The notes: a model not told the origin generated them from the letters alone. Counted from the first letter of the stretch, positions 31,874 through 41,920 are shown. The stretch: DNA of 64,000 nucleotides from Nocardiopsis sp. YSL2 (GCF_030555055.1 NZ_JAMOAO010000001.1:930001-994000); one strand, 5' to 3'. Numbers and translations: made by a program.

Positions 31874-34800
31874 CTAGGAGGCGTCGACCGCGGTGGGCGG
31901 GGTCGACGCGGCCTTGGTCCGACGGGTACGGCGGCGCTTGGGCCGCTCGGCGGCCTCCTCGTCGCCGCCCTCGGCCGCGGGAGCCTCGGCGGCCGTGTCG
32001 GCTGCCGCTCCACCGCCCTGGGCCGACTCGCCCTCGCCGGCCTCGGCCGTCGTGGTCGCCGTCCGACGGCTGGCACGCCTGGTGCGGGTCCGCTTGGCCG
32101 GGGCCTCGTCCTTGGCCGGGGCCTCGTCCTTGGCCGGGGCCTGCTCCGCGGCCTCGGCGGGGGCCTCAGGGGCCTCCGTGGCGGGCGCGGACTCGGCCGC
32201 CACCGTCTCGGCGCCGGGCTCCTCCGCGACCTGCTCCGCGGCCTCCTGGGGCCGCTCGGCCGCCGTGTCGGCGCTCTTGCGGGACCGGGAGGCGCGCTTG
32301 CGCGTCTTCTTGGCGGGCGCGGCCTGCTCGGTCTCGGCGGCCGGCTCGGCGGTCGCCGACCGGGTGTCGGGCTCCTCCGTGCTCTCGGCCGCGGCCTCCG
32401 CCTTGGCCGCGCGCCGCGAGCCCTTGCCCGCCTTCTCGGCCCGGCCGGACTTCTCCGACTTCTCGGGGCGGTCGGCGGCCTCCGAGGGCTCGGCGGTGAC
32501 GGGCTCGGACTGCTCGGGCTTCTCGGCGGGCTGCTGCTCCACCTCGGCCTTGCCCTTGTCGCCCTTGTCCTTCTTCTTCTTGCGGCCGCCGCCGTTGCCG
32601 TTCTTGCCCTCGTCCAGATCGAGGACGAGGCCGCGGCCGTTGCAGTGGTCGCAGTTGTGGGAGAAGGCCTCCAGCAGACCCTGGCCGACCCGCTTGCGGG
32701 TCATCTGCACCAGGCCCAGCGAGGTGACCTCCGCCACCTGGTGCTTGGTGCGGTCGCGGGAGAGGCACTCCAGCATGCGGCGCAGCACGAGGTCGCGGTT
32801 GGACTCCAGCACCATGTCGATGAAGTCGATGACGATGATGCCGCCGATGTCGCGCAGCCGGAGCTGGCGCACGATCTCCTCGGCCGCCTCGAGGTTGTTC
32901 TTGGTGACGGTCTCCTCGAGGTTGCCGCCCTGACCGGTGAACTTGCCGGTGTTGACGTCGACCACCGTCATCGCCTCGGTGCGGTCGATGATCAGCGACC
33001 CGCCGCTGGGCAGCCACACCTTGCGCTCGAGGGCCTTGTTGATCTGCTCGTCGATCCGGTAAGCGGCGAAGACGTCGCGGTCCTCGTCCCAGTGGGACAG
33101 GCGCTCGGCGAGGTTGGGCGCCACGTAGTCCACGTACTCGTGAACGGTGGTCCAGGCCTCCTCACCGGCCACGACCAGGCTGGAGAAGTCCTCGTTGAAG
33201 ACGTCGCGCACGACCCGCACCGTCAGGTCGGGCTCGCTGTTGAGCAGCGACGGCGCGCTCGCCGACTTCGACTTGCGCTTGATGGAGTCCCACTGCTTGG
33301 CCAGGCGCGTGATGTCGCGCTCCAGCTCCTCCTCGCTGGCTCCCTCGGCGGCCGTGCGCACGATCACGCCGGCACCGGAGGGCATCACCTTCTTGAGGAT
33401 CTGCTTCAGGCGCGCGCGCTCCTTGTCGGGGAGCTTGCGGCTGATGCCGGTCATGGAACCGCCGGGCACGTACACGAGGTAGCGGCCCGGCAGGCTGACC
33501 TGGCTGGTCAGACGGGCGCCCTTGTGGCCGACCGGGTCCTTGGTGACCTGCACCAGGACCGACTGGCCGGACTTGAGCACGGACTCGATGCGCTTGGGCT
33601 GGCCGTCCAGGCCGAAGGAGTCCCAGTTGACCTCGCCCGCGTACAGGACCGCGTTGCGGCCCTTGCCGATGTCGACGAAGGCCGCCTCCATCGACGGCAG
33701 GACGTTCTGGACCCGGCCCAGGTAGACGTTGCCGACGTAGGAGCGGTGGGTGGCGCGGTCGACGTAGTGCTCGACGAGGACGTCGTCCTCCAGCACCGCG
33801 ATCTGGGTGCGGTCGCCGTTGCGGCGGATGACCAGGTCGCGCTTGACCGCCTCGCGGCGGGCCAGGAACTCCGACTCGGTGACGATGGGGGCGCGGCGGC
33901 GGCCCTGCTCGCGGCCCTCGCGGCGGCGCTGCTTCTTGGCCTCCAGGCGCGTGGAGCCGCGGACCGCCTGGACCTCGTCCTCGATCGGCTTCTCCTGGCG
34001 CGGCTCGCGCACCTTGACCACGGTGTTCGGCGGGTCGTCCTGGGTGCCCTCGCCACCGGTGCCCGCCCGGCGGCGCCGACGGCGCCGACGGCGGCTGCCC
34101 CGCTCGGAGTCGGACTCGCCCTCGACGAACCGCTCCTCCTCGCCCCCGGTCTCGGCGGCGGGTTCGGCGGGCTGCTTGTCCTGGGCCTTGGGCTTGCGCT
34201 CGACGCCGGAGGACGCGGGCTCGGGTGCCTCGTCCTCGCCCTCGTCGCCCCCGCGCGAGCGGCCGCGGCCACGGCCGCCGCGACGGCGGCGCCGACGGCT
34301 GGAGCGCTCCTCGGCGGCGGAGTCGGCGTTCTCGGTGCCCGCCTGCTCGGCACCGGTCTCCTCGGCCTCGGCCTCCTCGTCAGTCTCGTCCTCGTCCTGG
34401 ACCGGCTCTACGGCGGGCGCGGTCCGGGAGGCGACGGGCGGCTGGAAGAGCATGCCGGGCGGCTGGAAGAGCGAACCGCCACCGGTCTCGTCCGCGCGGT
34501 CCTCGCTCTGCTCGGCGGAGGGCTCCCCGGCGCTGCGGCGCGCGGCGCGCGGCGCCTCGGTCCGGGACGCCTCGGTTCGAGGGGCTTCGGTCCGCGGCGC
34601 CTCGGTCCGGGTCTCCTCCGCGGCCTTGGCGCGGGTCCTGGAACGGGCACGGGTCCGGGCGGGGCGCTCCTCGGCCCGCTCGGCCGCGGGGGCCTCCTGG
34701 GGCTCGGGCTCCACCGGGCGGGCGGCCGCCGGCGCGGGGGCCGGCGCCTCGTCGGGTCGGCCCGCGGGGCGCACGGTCCGCCGACGCGCGGCGGACGTGC

Positions 34801-35053
34801 TCACGGACGTCTTGACCGTGCCCACCTCACCGGAGCCCGCGAGGGTCGTGACGGGCTGGGCGGGGGCGGTCGCGGATGGGGTGTCGTCGGGTTCGGGGGG
34901 TGGTCCCGCGGCGCGGCGAGCGCCCTTGGCGGGCGCGCCGGTGGTCACGCGCACTCCGTCCTCCCCCCGGGGAGGCGTCGCCGCCGTGGTTTCGGTTGTT
35001 TCAGTTGTACCCGTGGTGCCTTCGGCACCGTCGTTGGGCTCGTGGTCGAGCAT
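31874..35053 (-). CDS. rne: Ribonuclease E/G with long disordered arms
   Basis: 1059 residues. The catalytic core lies in the middle. An S1 region is at about 430–520 (YVGNVYLGRVQNVLPSMEAAFVDIGKGRNAVLY), 5'-sensor and RNase H-like parts follow, the DNase I-like site IGGIIVIDFIDM is at about 735, and the zinc-link CDHCNGRG is near 801. About 400 residues N-terminal to it are Arg, Glu, Pro and Ala-rich, with runs of up to nine Arg, four RTEAP-type repeats and a duplicated LFQPP motif. A further 245 residues C-terminal are Ala/Glu/Lys-rich with KDEAPA repeats. Streptomyces RNase ES has similar arms that scaffold the degradosome. It processes rRNA and mRNA. Confidence 0.95.
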   Translation of the reverse strand: MLDHEPNDGAEGTTGTTETTETTAATPPRGEDGVRVTTGAPAKGARRAAGPPPEPDDTPSATAPAQPVTTLAGSGEVGTVKTSVSTSAARRRTVRPAGRPDEAPAPAPAAARPVEPEPQEAPAAERAEERPARTRARSRTRAKAAEETRTEAPRTEAPRTEASRTEAPRAARRSAGEPSAEQSEDRADETGGGSLFQPPGMLFQPPVASRTAPAVEPVQDEDETDEEAEAEETGAEQAGTENADSAAEERSSRRRRRRGGRGRGRSRGGDEGEDEAPEPASSGVERKPKAQDKQPAEPAAETGGEEERFVEGESDSERGSRRRRRRRRRAGTGGEGTQDDPPNTVVKVREPRQEKPIEDEVQAVRGSTRLEAKKQRRREGREQGRRRAPIVTESEFLARREAVKRDLVIRRNGDRTQIAVLEDDVLVEHYVDRATHRSYVGNVYLGRVQNVLPSMEAAFVDIGKGRNAVLYAGEVNWDSFGLDGQPKRIESVLKSGQSVLVQVTKDPVGHKGARLTSQVSLPGRYLVYVPGGSMTGISRKLPDKERARLKQILKKVMPSGAGVIVRTAAEGASEEELERDITRLAKQWDSIKRKSKSASAPSLLNSEPDLTVRVVRDVFNEDFSSLVVAGEEAWTTVHEYVDYVAPNLAERLSHWDEDRDVFAAYRIDEQINKALERKVWLPSGGSLIIDRTEAMTVVDVNTGKFTGQGGNLEETVTKNNLEAAEEIVRQLRLRDIGGIIVIDFIDMVLESNRDLVLRRMLECLSRDRTKHQVAEVTSLGLVQMTRKRVGQGLLEAFSHNCDHCNGRGLVLDLDEGKNGNGGGRKKKKDKGDKGKAEVEQQPAEKPEQSEPVTAEPSEAADRPEKSEKSGRAEKAGKGSRRAAKAEAAAESTEEPDTRSATAEPAAETEQAAPAKKTRKRASRSRKSADTAAERPQEAAEQVAEEPGAETVAAESAPATEAPEAPAEAAEQAPAKDEAPAKDEAPAKRTRTRRASRRTATTTAEAGEGESAQGGGAAADTAAEAPAAEGGDEEAAERPKRRRTRRTKAASTPPTAVDAS

Positions 35054-35214
35054 CCGGGCGGTCTCCCGTCAGAGTTCTCGGGCGCGGCGCGACCTCTCGG
35101 TCGGCGGCACGGCTCACGAGAACTGTCGTCGCTGTGTCGGCGCCGGGGGCACGTGTGCGCCTCCGGGCCGAAGTTCTGTGGTTTCGCCCATGGTCCCCGC
35201 CTTGGGGCCGCCCA

Positions 35215-36096
35215 TCAGTGCGGTCCCGTCATGGGCGATGACGGCTGTGGTGCGTTCTCGCTCCGCTCGTCAGCGTGGTTCTCCGCGGACCCTGTGCTCA
35301 TCATGTGAGCCGTGGGCCGGTCCGCGGTGAGCGGGTCAGCGATCGCACCTGTCGTCTCGTCCAGTGGTCCCTGCGCCAGCCTGGTCATCATCGGAGATGA
35401 CGGCGGCGCCAGGTCAGCCACGTGGCGGAGACCCGTCAGCACGTCGTCTGGCCGCACGGCAGGTGTCGTGTGCCGGACGACCAATCGAAGTATGGCATAT
35501 GTCGCGGGTTGTTCCCCTGGGGCGCGCCCGTCGGTCGCGCCACCCACGTCGGCGCGGACCACGGCCTGTCGCGCGTCGAACCGGCGACGGCCCTTCTTCG
35601 TCAGGCGTTCCACCTCGACGCTCTCGGCGGCCAGGAAGGCCGCCACCGCCTCGGCCGCTTCGTCGTGGCCGACGCCGGGGAGCTCCACCAGCCACTGCGA
35701 GGCCTGGAGGCGGTCGGCCAGTCCCGGCCCGCGCGCCTCGACGACCTCGATGATGTCGATACCGTCCGGCATGGCGGAGTCGATCTCGGTTCGGACCCGC
35801 TCGGGTGAGCGCCTCTCGGCCAGCGTCAGTTCCAGGTACTCCGCCTCGCTGGCGACTCCCGTGGGGGCCGCGCCGGTGTAGGAGACCTTCGGATGCGGTG
35901 AGAAGCCCGCGGAGAACGCCATCGGCACATCCGCCCTTCGCAGGGCGCGTTCCAGCACCCGGGCGATGTCACGGTGGCTGGCGAATCTCATGCGTCCGCG
36001 CTTGGCGTAGCGGACTCGGAGCCGTTGTCCGGGTCGGGCGGTGGAGGGTGAGGTGGTGCCCTCGGATGCGGGGGGCAGCTCAGCTCCTTTCCTCAT
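35215..36096 (-). CDS. TIGR03936-family (DUF2344) radical-SAM-associated protein
   Basis: 293 residues. The domain is clear from GQRLRVRYAKRGRMRFASHRDIARVLERALRRADVPMAFSAGFSPHPKVSYTGAAPTGVASEAEYLELTL. DUF2344 proteins are usually encoded next to, or fused with, the B12-binding radical SAM protein found here just upstream, and their function is unknown. The C-terminus ends in an unstructured acidic and polar tail. The start MRKGAELPP has AGGGGG close upstream; the longer frame adds a non-conserved piece. It lies 161 bases before rne. Confidence 0.88.
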   Translation of the reverse strand: MRKGAELPPASEGTTSPSTARPGQRLRVRYAKRGRMRFASHRDIARVLERALRRADVPMAFSAGFSPHPKVSYTGAAPTGVASEAEYLELTLAERRSPERVRTEIDSAMPDGIDIIEVVEARGPGLADRLQASQWLVELPGVGHDEAAEAVAAFLAAESVEVERLTKKGRRRFDARQAVVRADVGGATDGRAPGEQPATYAILRLVVRHTTPAVRPDDVLTGLRHVADLAPPSSPMMTRLAQGPLDETTGAIADPLTADRPTAHMMSTGSAENHADERSENAPQPSSPMTGPH

Positions 36097-36587
36097 GCCC
36101 CCTGTGAGCGGCCGCGGAGCGACCTGAAGGGGCTGTTCCTCGTCGTGATCAGCGTACGGTGCACTGCGGTGCGGATGCGCCAGCAGAGCGACGTTGACCG
36201 GTATCTCCCCCACTGACCTGCGATCGAAAAGTCCTTGAGGAGTCCGAACGGATCCCGCACCGGCTTCGACCACCAGAACACGAGGGGTCCGGAAAAAAAT
36301 CCGAAGAAAATCCTGAACTCATGGCAACCCCCCGCGAACCCCACGAGTCCTATTACACGTACGGCCCGGCGCGAGCGGGGCGCCGGGCCGTACCTTTCCT
36401 CCCCGGGCTCCCCACACAGGGTCGAGCGGGACCGGGTCGAGACACCCGGCGCGGAGCACCCGAGGCCGCGCATCCTATCGCCACCGCCCTCGAAGCGGGT
36501 CCGTGCCGTCCACCCGGACGCCGCCGCGGCCACGCAGGTTGCGGACGGACCGGGAGCGGGAGGGCGCGCCGCGCCCTCCCCTCGAGA
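36097..36587. other. Intergenic region with hairpins between the radical SAM and DUF2344 genes
   Basis: Besides the terminator at 36558–36580, TACGGCCCGGCG (36360–36371) and CGCCGGGCCGTA (36381–36392) form a perfect 12-bp stem. A run of seven A at 36293–36299 (T on the minus strand) marks a rare AT-rich patch, probably part of the DUF2344 promoter. No gene was recognised. Confidence 0.5.
36558..36580 (-). terminator. Terminator of the radical SAM gene
   Basis: GGGAGGGCG pairs with CGCCCTCCC, eight bases beyond the stop codon at 36588. Confidence 0.6.
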
Positions 36588-38525
36588 TCACAGCACGGTC
36601 AGGGGCAGGCTCGGTCGGCCCTCGGCCGGGGCGTTGATCTGGATCTCGGTGCCCATGCTCGGGCACACGCCGCAGTCGTAGCAGGGGTTCCACCGGCAGT
36701 CGTCGACCTCCAGCGACTCCTCGCCGTGCAGCGAGTCCTGCCAGTCCTGCCACAGCCACGAGCGGTCGAGCCCGGCGTCGAGGTGGTCCCAGGGCAGGAC
36801 CTCGTCCTCGTCCCGGTCGCGTGTGGTGTACCAGTCCAGGTCCACGGCCGTCTCGCCCAGAGCGGCCTCGGCGGCCCCGGCCCAGCGGTCGTAGGAGAAG
36901 TGCTCACTCCAGCCGTCGAAGCGGCCGCCGGCGCGCCAGGCCTCCTCCACGACCCGGCCGACCCTGCGGTCCCCGCGGGACAGCAGGCCCTCGATGATCG
37001 AGGGCCGCCCCTCGTGGTAGCGCAGACCGATGGACTTGCCGTACTTGCGGTCCCCCCGCAGTCGGTCGCGGAGCTTGCGCAGGCGGGCGTCGACGTCCTC
37101 GTGCGAGGTCTGCCCCGCCCACTGGAACGGTGTCTGCGGCTTGGGCACGAACCCGCCGATGGACACGGTGCACCGGATGTCCTTGCGCCCGGTCACCTCG
37201 CGTCCGGTCCGGATGACCTCCGTGGCCAGGTCGGCGATGGCCAGGACGTCCTCGTCCTCCTCGGTGGGCAGCCCGCACATGAAGTACAGCTTCACCTGGC
37301 GCCACCCGGCCGCGTAGGCGGCGGTGACGGTGCGGATGAGGTCCTCCTCGGTGACCATCTTGTTGATCACGCGCCGCATCCGCTCGCTGCCGCCCTCGGG
37401 CGCGAAGGTCAGCCCGGATCGGCGCCCGTTGCGGGTCAGCTCGTTGGCCAGGTCGATGTTGAAGGCGTCCACACGGGTGGAGGGCAGCGACAGGCCCGTG
37501 TTGGTGCCCTCGTAGCGGTCGGCGAGGCCCTTGGCGATGTCGCCGATCTCGCTGTGGTCGGCGCTGGAGAGCGAGAGCAGCCCCACCTCCTGGAACCCCG
37601 AGGCCTTGACGCCCTCCTCGACCATCCTGGTGACGGTCTCCTGGTTGCGCTCGCGCACCGGCCGCGTGATCATGCCCGCCTGGCAGAACCGGCAGCCGCG
37701 GGTGCACCCGCGGAAGATCTCCACGCTGTAGCGCTCGTGCACCGACTCGGCGGTGGGCACGATCGGCTTCTTGGGATAGGGCCACTGGTCGAGGTCCATC
37801 ACGGTGTGCTTCTGCACCACCGGGGGCACTCCGGGCCGGTTGGGCCGGTAGGCGGCGATCCGGCCGTCCTCGTGGTAGTCCACGTCGAAGAAGCGGGGCA
37901 CGTAGACCCCGCCGGTCGCGGCCAGGCGCAGGAGCAGCCCGTCGCGGCCGCCGGGCTCGCCCTCGTCCTTGAACTCGCGGATGATCTCGGTGATCGCGAG
38001 GGTGATCTCCTCGCCGTCGCCCAGCACGACCGCGTCCAGGAAGTCGGCGATCGGCTCGGGGTTGAAGGCCGAGTGCCCGCCGGCCAGCACGATCGGGTGC
38101 TCGTCCGTGCGGTCGGCCGAGCGCAGCGGGATGCCCGCCAGGTCCAGCGCCGTGAGCATGTTCGTGTAGCCCATCTCGCTGGCGAAGCTCAGCCCGAGCA
38201 CGTCGAAGGCGGCGAGCGGGCGGTGCGCGTCCACGGTGAAGTGCGGCACCCCGTGCTCGCGCATGAGCTTCTCCATGTCCGGCCACACCGCGTAGCAGCG
38301 CTCGGCCAGCACGCCCTCGCGCTCGTTGAGGACCTCGTACAGGATCTGGACGCCCTGGTTGGGCACACCGACCTCGTAGGCGTCCGGGTACATGAGTGCC
38401 CAGCGCACCTGTGCCGTGTCCCAGTCCTTGACGACGGAGTTCAGTTCGCCCCCGACATACTGGATGGGCTTGCCCACCTGCGAGAGCAGCGGCTCCAGTC
38501 GCGGGAAGAGGCTTTCGACGGGCAT
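36588..38525 (-). CDS. TIGR03960-family B12-binding-domain radical SAM protein
   Basis: 645 residues. The N-terminal cobalamin-binding-like domain contains YPDAYEVGVPNQGVQILYEVLNEREGVLAERCYAVWPDMEKLM and LAGGHSAFNPEPIADFLDAVVLGDGEE. The radical SAM core has the CxxxCxxC cluster in FRGCTRGCRFCQAGMITRPVRER, then TFAPEGGSERMRRVINK. A C-terminal segment holds four more cysteines (DDCRWNPCYDCGVCPSMG) that may bind a second cluster. ATG at 38525 is chosen because AAGGTG lies six bases upstream; a GTG nine bases earlier is possible. Partner of the DUF2344 protein. Reaction unknown. Confidence 0.92.
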   Translation of the reverse strand: MPVESLFPRLEPLLSQVGKPIQYVGGELNSVVKDWDTAQVRWALMYPDAYEVGVPNQGVQILYEVLNEREGVLAERCYAVWPDMEKLMREHGVPHFTVDAHRPLAAFDVLGLSFASEMGYTNMLTALDLAGIPLRSADRTDEHPIVLAGGHSAFNPEPIADFLDAVVLGDGEEITLAITEIIREFKDEGEPGGRDGLLLRLAATGGVYVPRFFDVDYHEDGRIAAYRPNRPGVPPVVQKHTVMDLDQWPYPKKPIVPTAESVHERYSVEIFRGCTRGCRFCQAGMITRPVRERNQETVTRMVEEGVKASGFQEVGLLSLSSADHSEIGDIAKGLADRYEGTNTGLSLPSTRVDAFNIDLANELTRNGRRSGLTFAPEGGSERMRRVINKMVTEEDLIRTVTAAYAAGWRQVKLYFMCGLPTEEDEDVLAIADLATEVIRTGREVTGRKDIRCTVSIGGFVPKPQTPFQWAGQTSHEDVDARLRKLRDRLRGDRKYGKSIGLRYHEGRPSIIEGLLSRGDRRVGRVVEEAWRAGGRFDGWSEHFSYDRWAGAAEAALGETAVDLDWYTTRDRDEDEVLPWDHLDAGLDRSWLWQDWQDSLHGEESLEVDDCRWNPCYDCGVCPSMGTEIQINAPAEGRPSLPLTVL

Positions 38526-38627
38526 GGTGTGCACCTTCGGTCGTCGGCGACGTGGCTGCCACCAGGCTATTCGACTCCGCGCTCGGTCCGGGAGCGCGGC
38601 GGGGCGCGGCGCCCCGCCGCGCCGACG

Positions 38628-39809
38628 CTACTCGAAGCCGCGGTCCCGGGAGTTGACGCCGAGCACCAGGCCCAGGGCGAGCAGGTTGGCCACGATCGCC
38701 GTACCGCCGTAGGACACGAACGGCAGCGGCAGCCCGGTCACCGGCATGATGCCCAGCCCCATCCCGATGTTGATGAAGGCCTGGAAGGCGAACCAGGCGG
38801 CCACGCCCACGCACACCAGGCGCGGATAGGGCTGGTCGCAGCCCTGGGCGATGCGCAGGATCCGCCACACGACCAGGGTGAAGAGCACCAGGATCGCCCC
38901 GGCGCCCACGAACCCGAGCTCCTCCCCCGCCACGGTGAAGATGAAGTCCGTGTGCTGCTCGGGCACGAACCGGCCGTGTGTCTGCTCGCCCTGGAAGAGC
39001 CCGGTGCCGTCGAATCCGCCCGACCCCACGGCGATGAGCGCCTGGGCGGAGTTGTACCCCGCTCCCTGCGGATCCGCGGACGGGTCGATGAGGGTGGTGA
39101 TCCGGTCCAGCTGGTAGGGCTCCAGCATGTCGAACCACCACACGCAGAAGGCGGCGGCCGCGCCGCTGGCGAGCATGCCCGCGACCCACACCACCGGAGC
39201 GCCCGACAGGGTCAGCATGCCCAGGAAGATCGCGCCCAGGACCAGCCCCGTCCCCAGGTCGGGCTGGAGCATGACCAGCACCAGCGGCGCCGCCAGCAGG
39301 GCCAGGCAGAACAGCACGTCCCTGGTCATCGGCTTGGTCTCGCCGTCGCGCGGCTCCCCCAGGATCGAGGCCAGCATCAGGAGCAGGCCGACCTTGGCCA
39401 GTTCGCTCGGCTGGAACTGGAAGCCGCCGACGACGATCCACCCGCGCGAGCCGTTGATCACCGCGCCCAGCGGGGTGAGCACCAGCAGCAGGGCGACGAC
39501 GGTCGCCAGATAGACCAGGGGCGCGTAGGCGCGCACGGTCCTGTAGTCCACCGAGGCCACGACCAGGCACACCGCCCAGGCCACCGCCGTGTGCGCCAGG
39601 TGGCGCCGGAGGTGGTCGGTGGAGTCCCACGGACTCCCCCCGTCGCCGGGCAGCGTGGCCGACCACACCAGGAGCGACCCGACCGCGCACAGCGCCGCAG
39701 CCGCGAGGATGAGCGTCCAGTCCAGCCGCCGGGCCAGCCCCGCGGCCTCGGAGGCGCTCCGGAGCAGTCCGGCGCCCCTGCTCGGGGCACCGCCCATGTG
39801 TGTACTCAT
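38628..39809 (-). CDS. rodA: Peptidoglycan glycosyltransferase RodA (SEDS family)
   Basis: 393 residues with about ten membrane segments. SEDS landmarks include INGSRGWIVVGGFQFQPSELAKVGLLLMLAS, LQPDLGTGLVLGAIFLGM (catalytic Asp region), QHTDFIFTVAGEELGFVGA and the final MGLGIMPVTGLPLPFVSYGGTAIVANLLALGLVLGV. RodA polymerises lipid II during lateral wall growth together with the class B PBP encoded three bases upstream. The order and spacing with mrdA indicate one operon with mreBCD. Confidence 0.95.
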   Translation of the reverse strand: MSTHMGGAPSRGAGLLRSASEAAGLARRLDWTLILAAAALCAVGSLLVWSATLPGDGGSPWDSTDHLRRHLAHTAVAWAVCLVVASVDYRTVRAYAPLVYLATVVALLLVLTPLGAVINGSRGWIVVGGFQFQPSELAKVGLLLMLASILGEPRDGETKPMTRDVLFCLALLAAPLVLVMLQPDLGTGLVLGAIFLGMLTLSGAPVVWVAGMLASGAAAAFCVWWFDMLEPYQLDRITTLIDPSADPQGAGYNSAQALIAVGSGGFDGTGLFQGEQTHGRFVPEQHTDFIFTVAGEELGFVGAGAILVLFTLVVWRILRIAQGCDQPYPRLVCVGVAAWFAFQAFINIGMGLGIMPVTGLPLPFVSYGGTAIVANLLALGLVLGVNSRDRGFE

Positions 39810-39812
39810 GCC

Positions 39813-41918
39813 CTACCGCTCCAGCACGTCGATGGAACCGTCCGAGCGCACGACAGGCAGCTCGTCACGGGGCTTCCCGCCGGGCAGTGCCGGCTTCGAC
39901 CCGTCCTTGCCGGAGAAGCCGTAGATGCCCTCGTAGATCTCGCGGGCGATGGGCGCCGCGGCCGCACCTCCGGTACCGCCCTGGTGCACGAACACCGCGA
40001 TCGCGAACTGCGGGTCGTCGGCGGGCGCGTAGGAGGCGAACCAGGCCGAGGTCTCCTTGGCCTGCTGGTCGGCACTACCGGTCTTGCCCGCCACCGACAC
40101 CTCGTCCTGCGGGAAGTCGCCGAAGGCGCCCCGGGCGGTGCCCTCCTTGGGCACGGCGGTGAGCGCGCCCTGCAGGTACCGCAGGGTCTCGTCGCTCACC
40201 GGGAGCTCACCGGCCACGGTCGGCTCGATCTCCCGCACGATCTTGCCGTCGGCGGAGGCCAGGGCCCGGCCCACGCGGGGCTCGTACAGCGTGCCGCCGT
40301 TGGCGATGGCCGCGTAGGCCCTGGCCAACTGCAGCGGGCTGACGAGGACGTCGCCCTGGCCGATCGCGAAGTTGACCGCCTCCCCCGCTCGCCACTCGAA
40401 GCCCTGGACGCAGTGCTCGTGGGCCAGGCGTTTGAGGTAGGAGGCGTGGCCGGGGTTGGTCTCGGCGACCTTCGGGTAACCCTCCTCGGCGCGTCGGCAG
40501 TTGACCTCCCGGGTCTCCTCCCAGAAGGTGCGCTTCCACTCGCGGTCGGGGATGCGGCCCCCGCTCTCGAAGGGCAGGTCGATCCCCGTCGGGGAGCCGA
40601 AGCCGAAACCCTTCGCCATCTTCGCCATCGCCTCCTCGGGCTCGCCGTCGGGGTGGAGTCCGCCGTCGCTCCGCCACATCTGGTAGCCGAAGTTGTAGAA
40701 GATGGTGTTGCAGGAGACGACGATCGCCCGGTGCAGCGACAGCGACCCGTGGCCCTGTCCGGCGTAGTTGGAGTAGCTCTGCCCGGCGAGGTTGACCGAG
40801 CCGGGGCACGCGTAGGTGCTGCGCAGCGAGTAGCCGTTCTCCGCCGCCGCCGACAGCGACGACACCTTGAACGTCGAACCGGGCGGGTAGTGCCCCTGGT
40901 AGGCGCGGGAGACCAGTGGTTCGCCGGCCTCCTCGCTGAGCATCTCGTCGAAGGTCTCCTGGTCGATGCCGCCCTGCCACACGCTCGGGTCGTAGGTGGG
41001 CAGGCTCGCCATCGCCACGACACCGCCGTTGGTCACGTCCAGCACGACGGCGGCCCCGGAGTCGGCGCCCGGCCGGGCGGCGATGCCGTCGGCCAGCGCC
41101 CTCTCCGCGATCTTCTGCACCCCCAGGTCCAGATGGGTGATCAGGTGCATCCCCGCCACGGGCGGCTCGTCGGAGATGACGTCCATGATCTCGCCGTGGT
41201 TGTTGACCCCCAGGGTCCGCAGGCCCGCGGTACCGCGCAGCTCGGCGTCGTAGACCCGTTCCAGGCCGTCCCGGCCCACCTGGTCGATACCGGTGAACTG
41301 GGTCCGCAGCTCTTCGCGGGCGTCGAGCTCCTCCTGTGTGACGGGCTGCAGGTAGCCGAGGAGCTGGCCCGCGTGGTCGCCCTGCGGGTACTCGCGGATG
41401 GCGTGGGCCTGGGCGGTGATGCCCGGGTAGTCGTCGGCGCTCTCCATGATCTGCAGCGCCACGGAGGGTTCGACGTCGTCGGCGAGGGTGACGGGCTGGT
41501 AGGGCGAGCCGGGCCAGCACGGGCGCTCCACCGTGGGACCGCACAGGCGCATGCGCTGCCGCAGGTCCTCCGACGGGACGTCCAGGACCTCGGCGAGACG
41601 GCCGAGGACCGCCTCGCCGCCGTCGTCCATGCCCTGGAGCTCGTGGTAGTCGGCGGAGACGACCAGCTCGGTCCGGTTGCTCACCAGGGGCCGCCCCGCC
41701 GCGTCGAGGATCTGGCCGCGGGTCGCGGGGACCACGAGGCGCTGGTGGTGGTTGGAGACCGCCAGGTCGCGGTAGTGGTCGGACATCGGCACCTGCAGGT
41801 ACCACAGGCGCACGCCCAGGACGGCGAAGAGCAGCACGACCATCAGCTGGACGAGGATGAGCCCCACGCGGCCGAGCCTGCGGCCGGGCAGCGTCGGGTC
41901 GACGGGCGGACGGCGCAT
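39813..41918 (-). CDS. mrdA: Penicillin-binding protein 2 (class B transpeptidase)
   Basis: 701 residues. One N-terminal membrane helix (VGLILVQLMVVLLFAVLGVRLWYL) is followed by the dimerisation/pedestal domain (RGQILDAAGRPLVSNRTELVV). The transpeptidase domain has STFK (about 347), SCN (about 402) and KTGS (about 612) in order. It cross-links peptidoglycan with RodA during elongation. The start is ATG at 41918, with GGTGGGG eight bases upstream. A GTG six bases earlier overlaps the mreD stop (GTGA) and is an alternative. Fourth gene of the mreBCD–mrdA–rodA operon. Confidence 0.95.
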   Translation of the reverse strand: MRRPPVDPTLPGRRLGRVGLILVQLMVVLLFAVLGVRLWYLQVPMSDHYRDLAVSNHHQRLVVPATRGQILDAAGRPLVSNRTELVVSADYHELQGMDDGGEAVLGRLAEVLDVPSEDLRQRMRLCGPTVERPCWPGSPYQPVTLADDVEPSVALQIMESADDYPGITAQAHAIREYPQGDHAGQLLGYLQPVTQEELDAREELRTQFTGIDQVGRDGLERVYDAELRGTAGLRTLGVNNHGEIMDVISDEPPVAGMHLITHLDLGVQKIAERALADGIAARPGADSGAAVVLDVTNGGVVAMASLPTYDPSVWQGGIDQETFDEMLSEEAGEPLVSRAYQGHYPPGSTFKVSSLSAAAENGYSLRSTYACPGSVNLAGQSYSNYAGQGHGSLSLHRAIVVSCNTIFYNFGYQMWRSDGGLHPDGEPEEAMAKMAKGFGFGSPTGIDLPFESGGRIPDREWKRTFWEETREVNCRRAEEGYPKVAETNPGHASYLKRLAHEHCVQGFEWRAGEAVNFAIGQGDVLVSPLQLARAYAAIANGGTLYEPRVGRALASADGKIVREIEPTVAGELPVSDETLRYLQGALTAVPKEGTARGAFGDFPQDEVSVAGKTGSADQQAKETSAWFASYAPADDPQFAIAVFVHQGGTGGAAAAPIAREIYEGIYGFSGKDGSKPALPGGKPRDELPVVRSDGSIDVLER

Positions 41919-41920
41919 GG

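Noticed and set aside
31772..35308. 1178-codon plus-strand open frame antisense to RNase E/G
   Set aside because: Its Leu/Gly/Arg/Ala repeats mirror the low-complexity arms of the RNase gene. It has no start context or recognisable domain.
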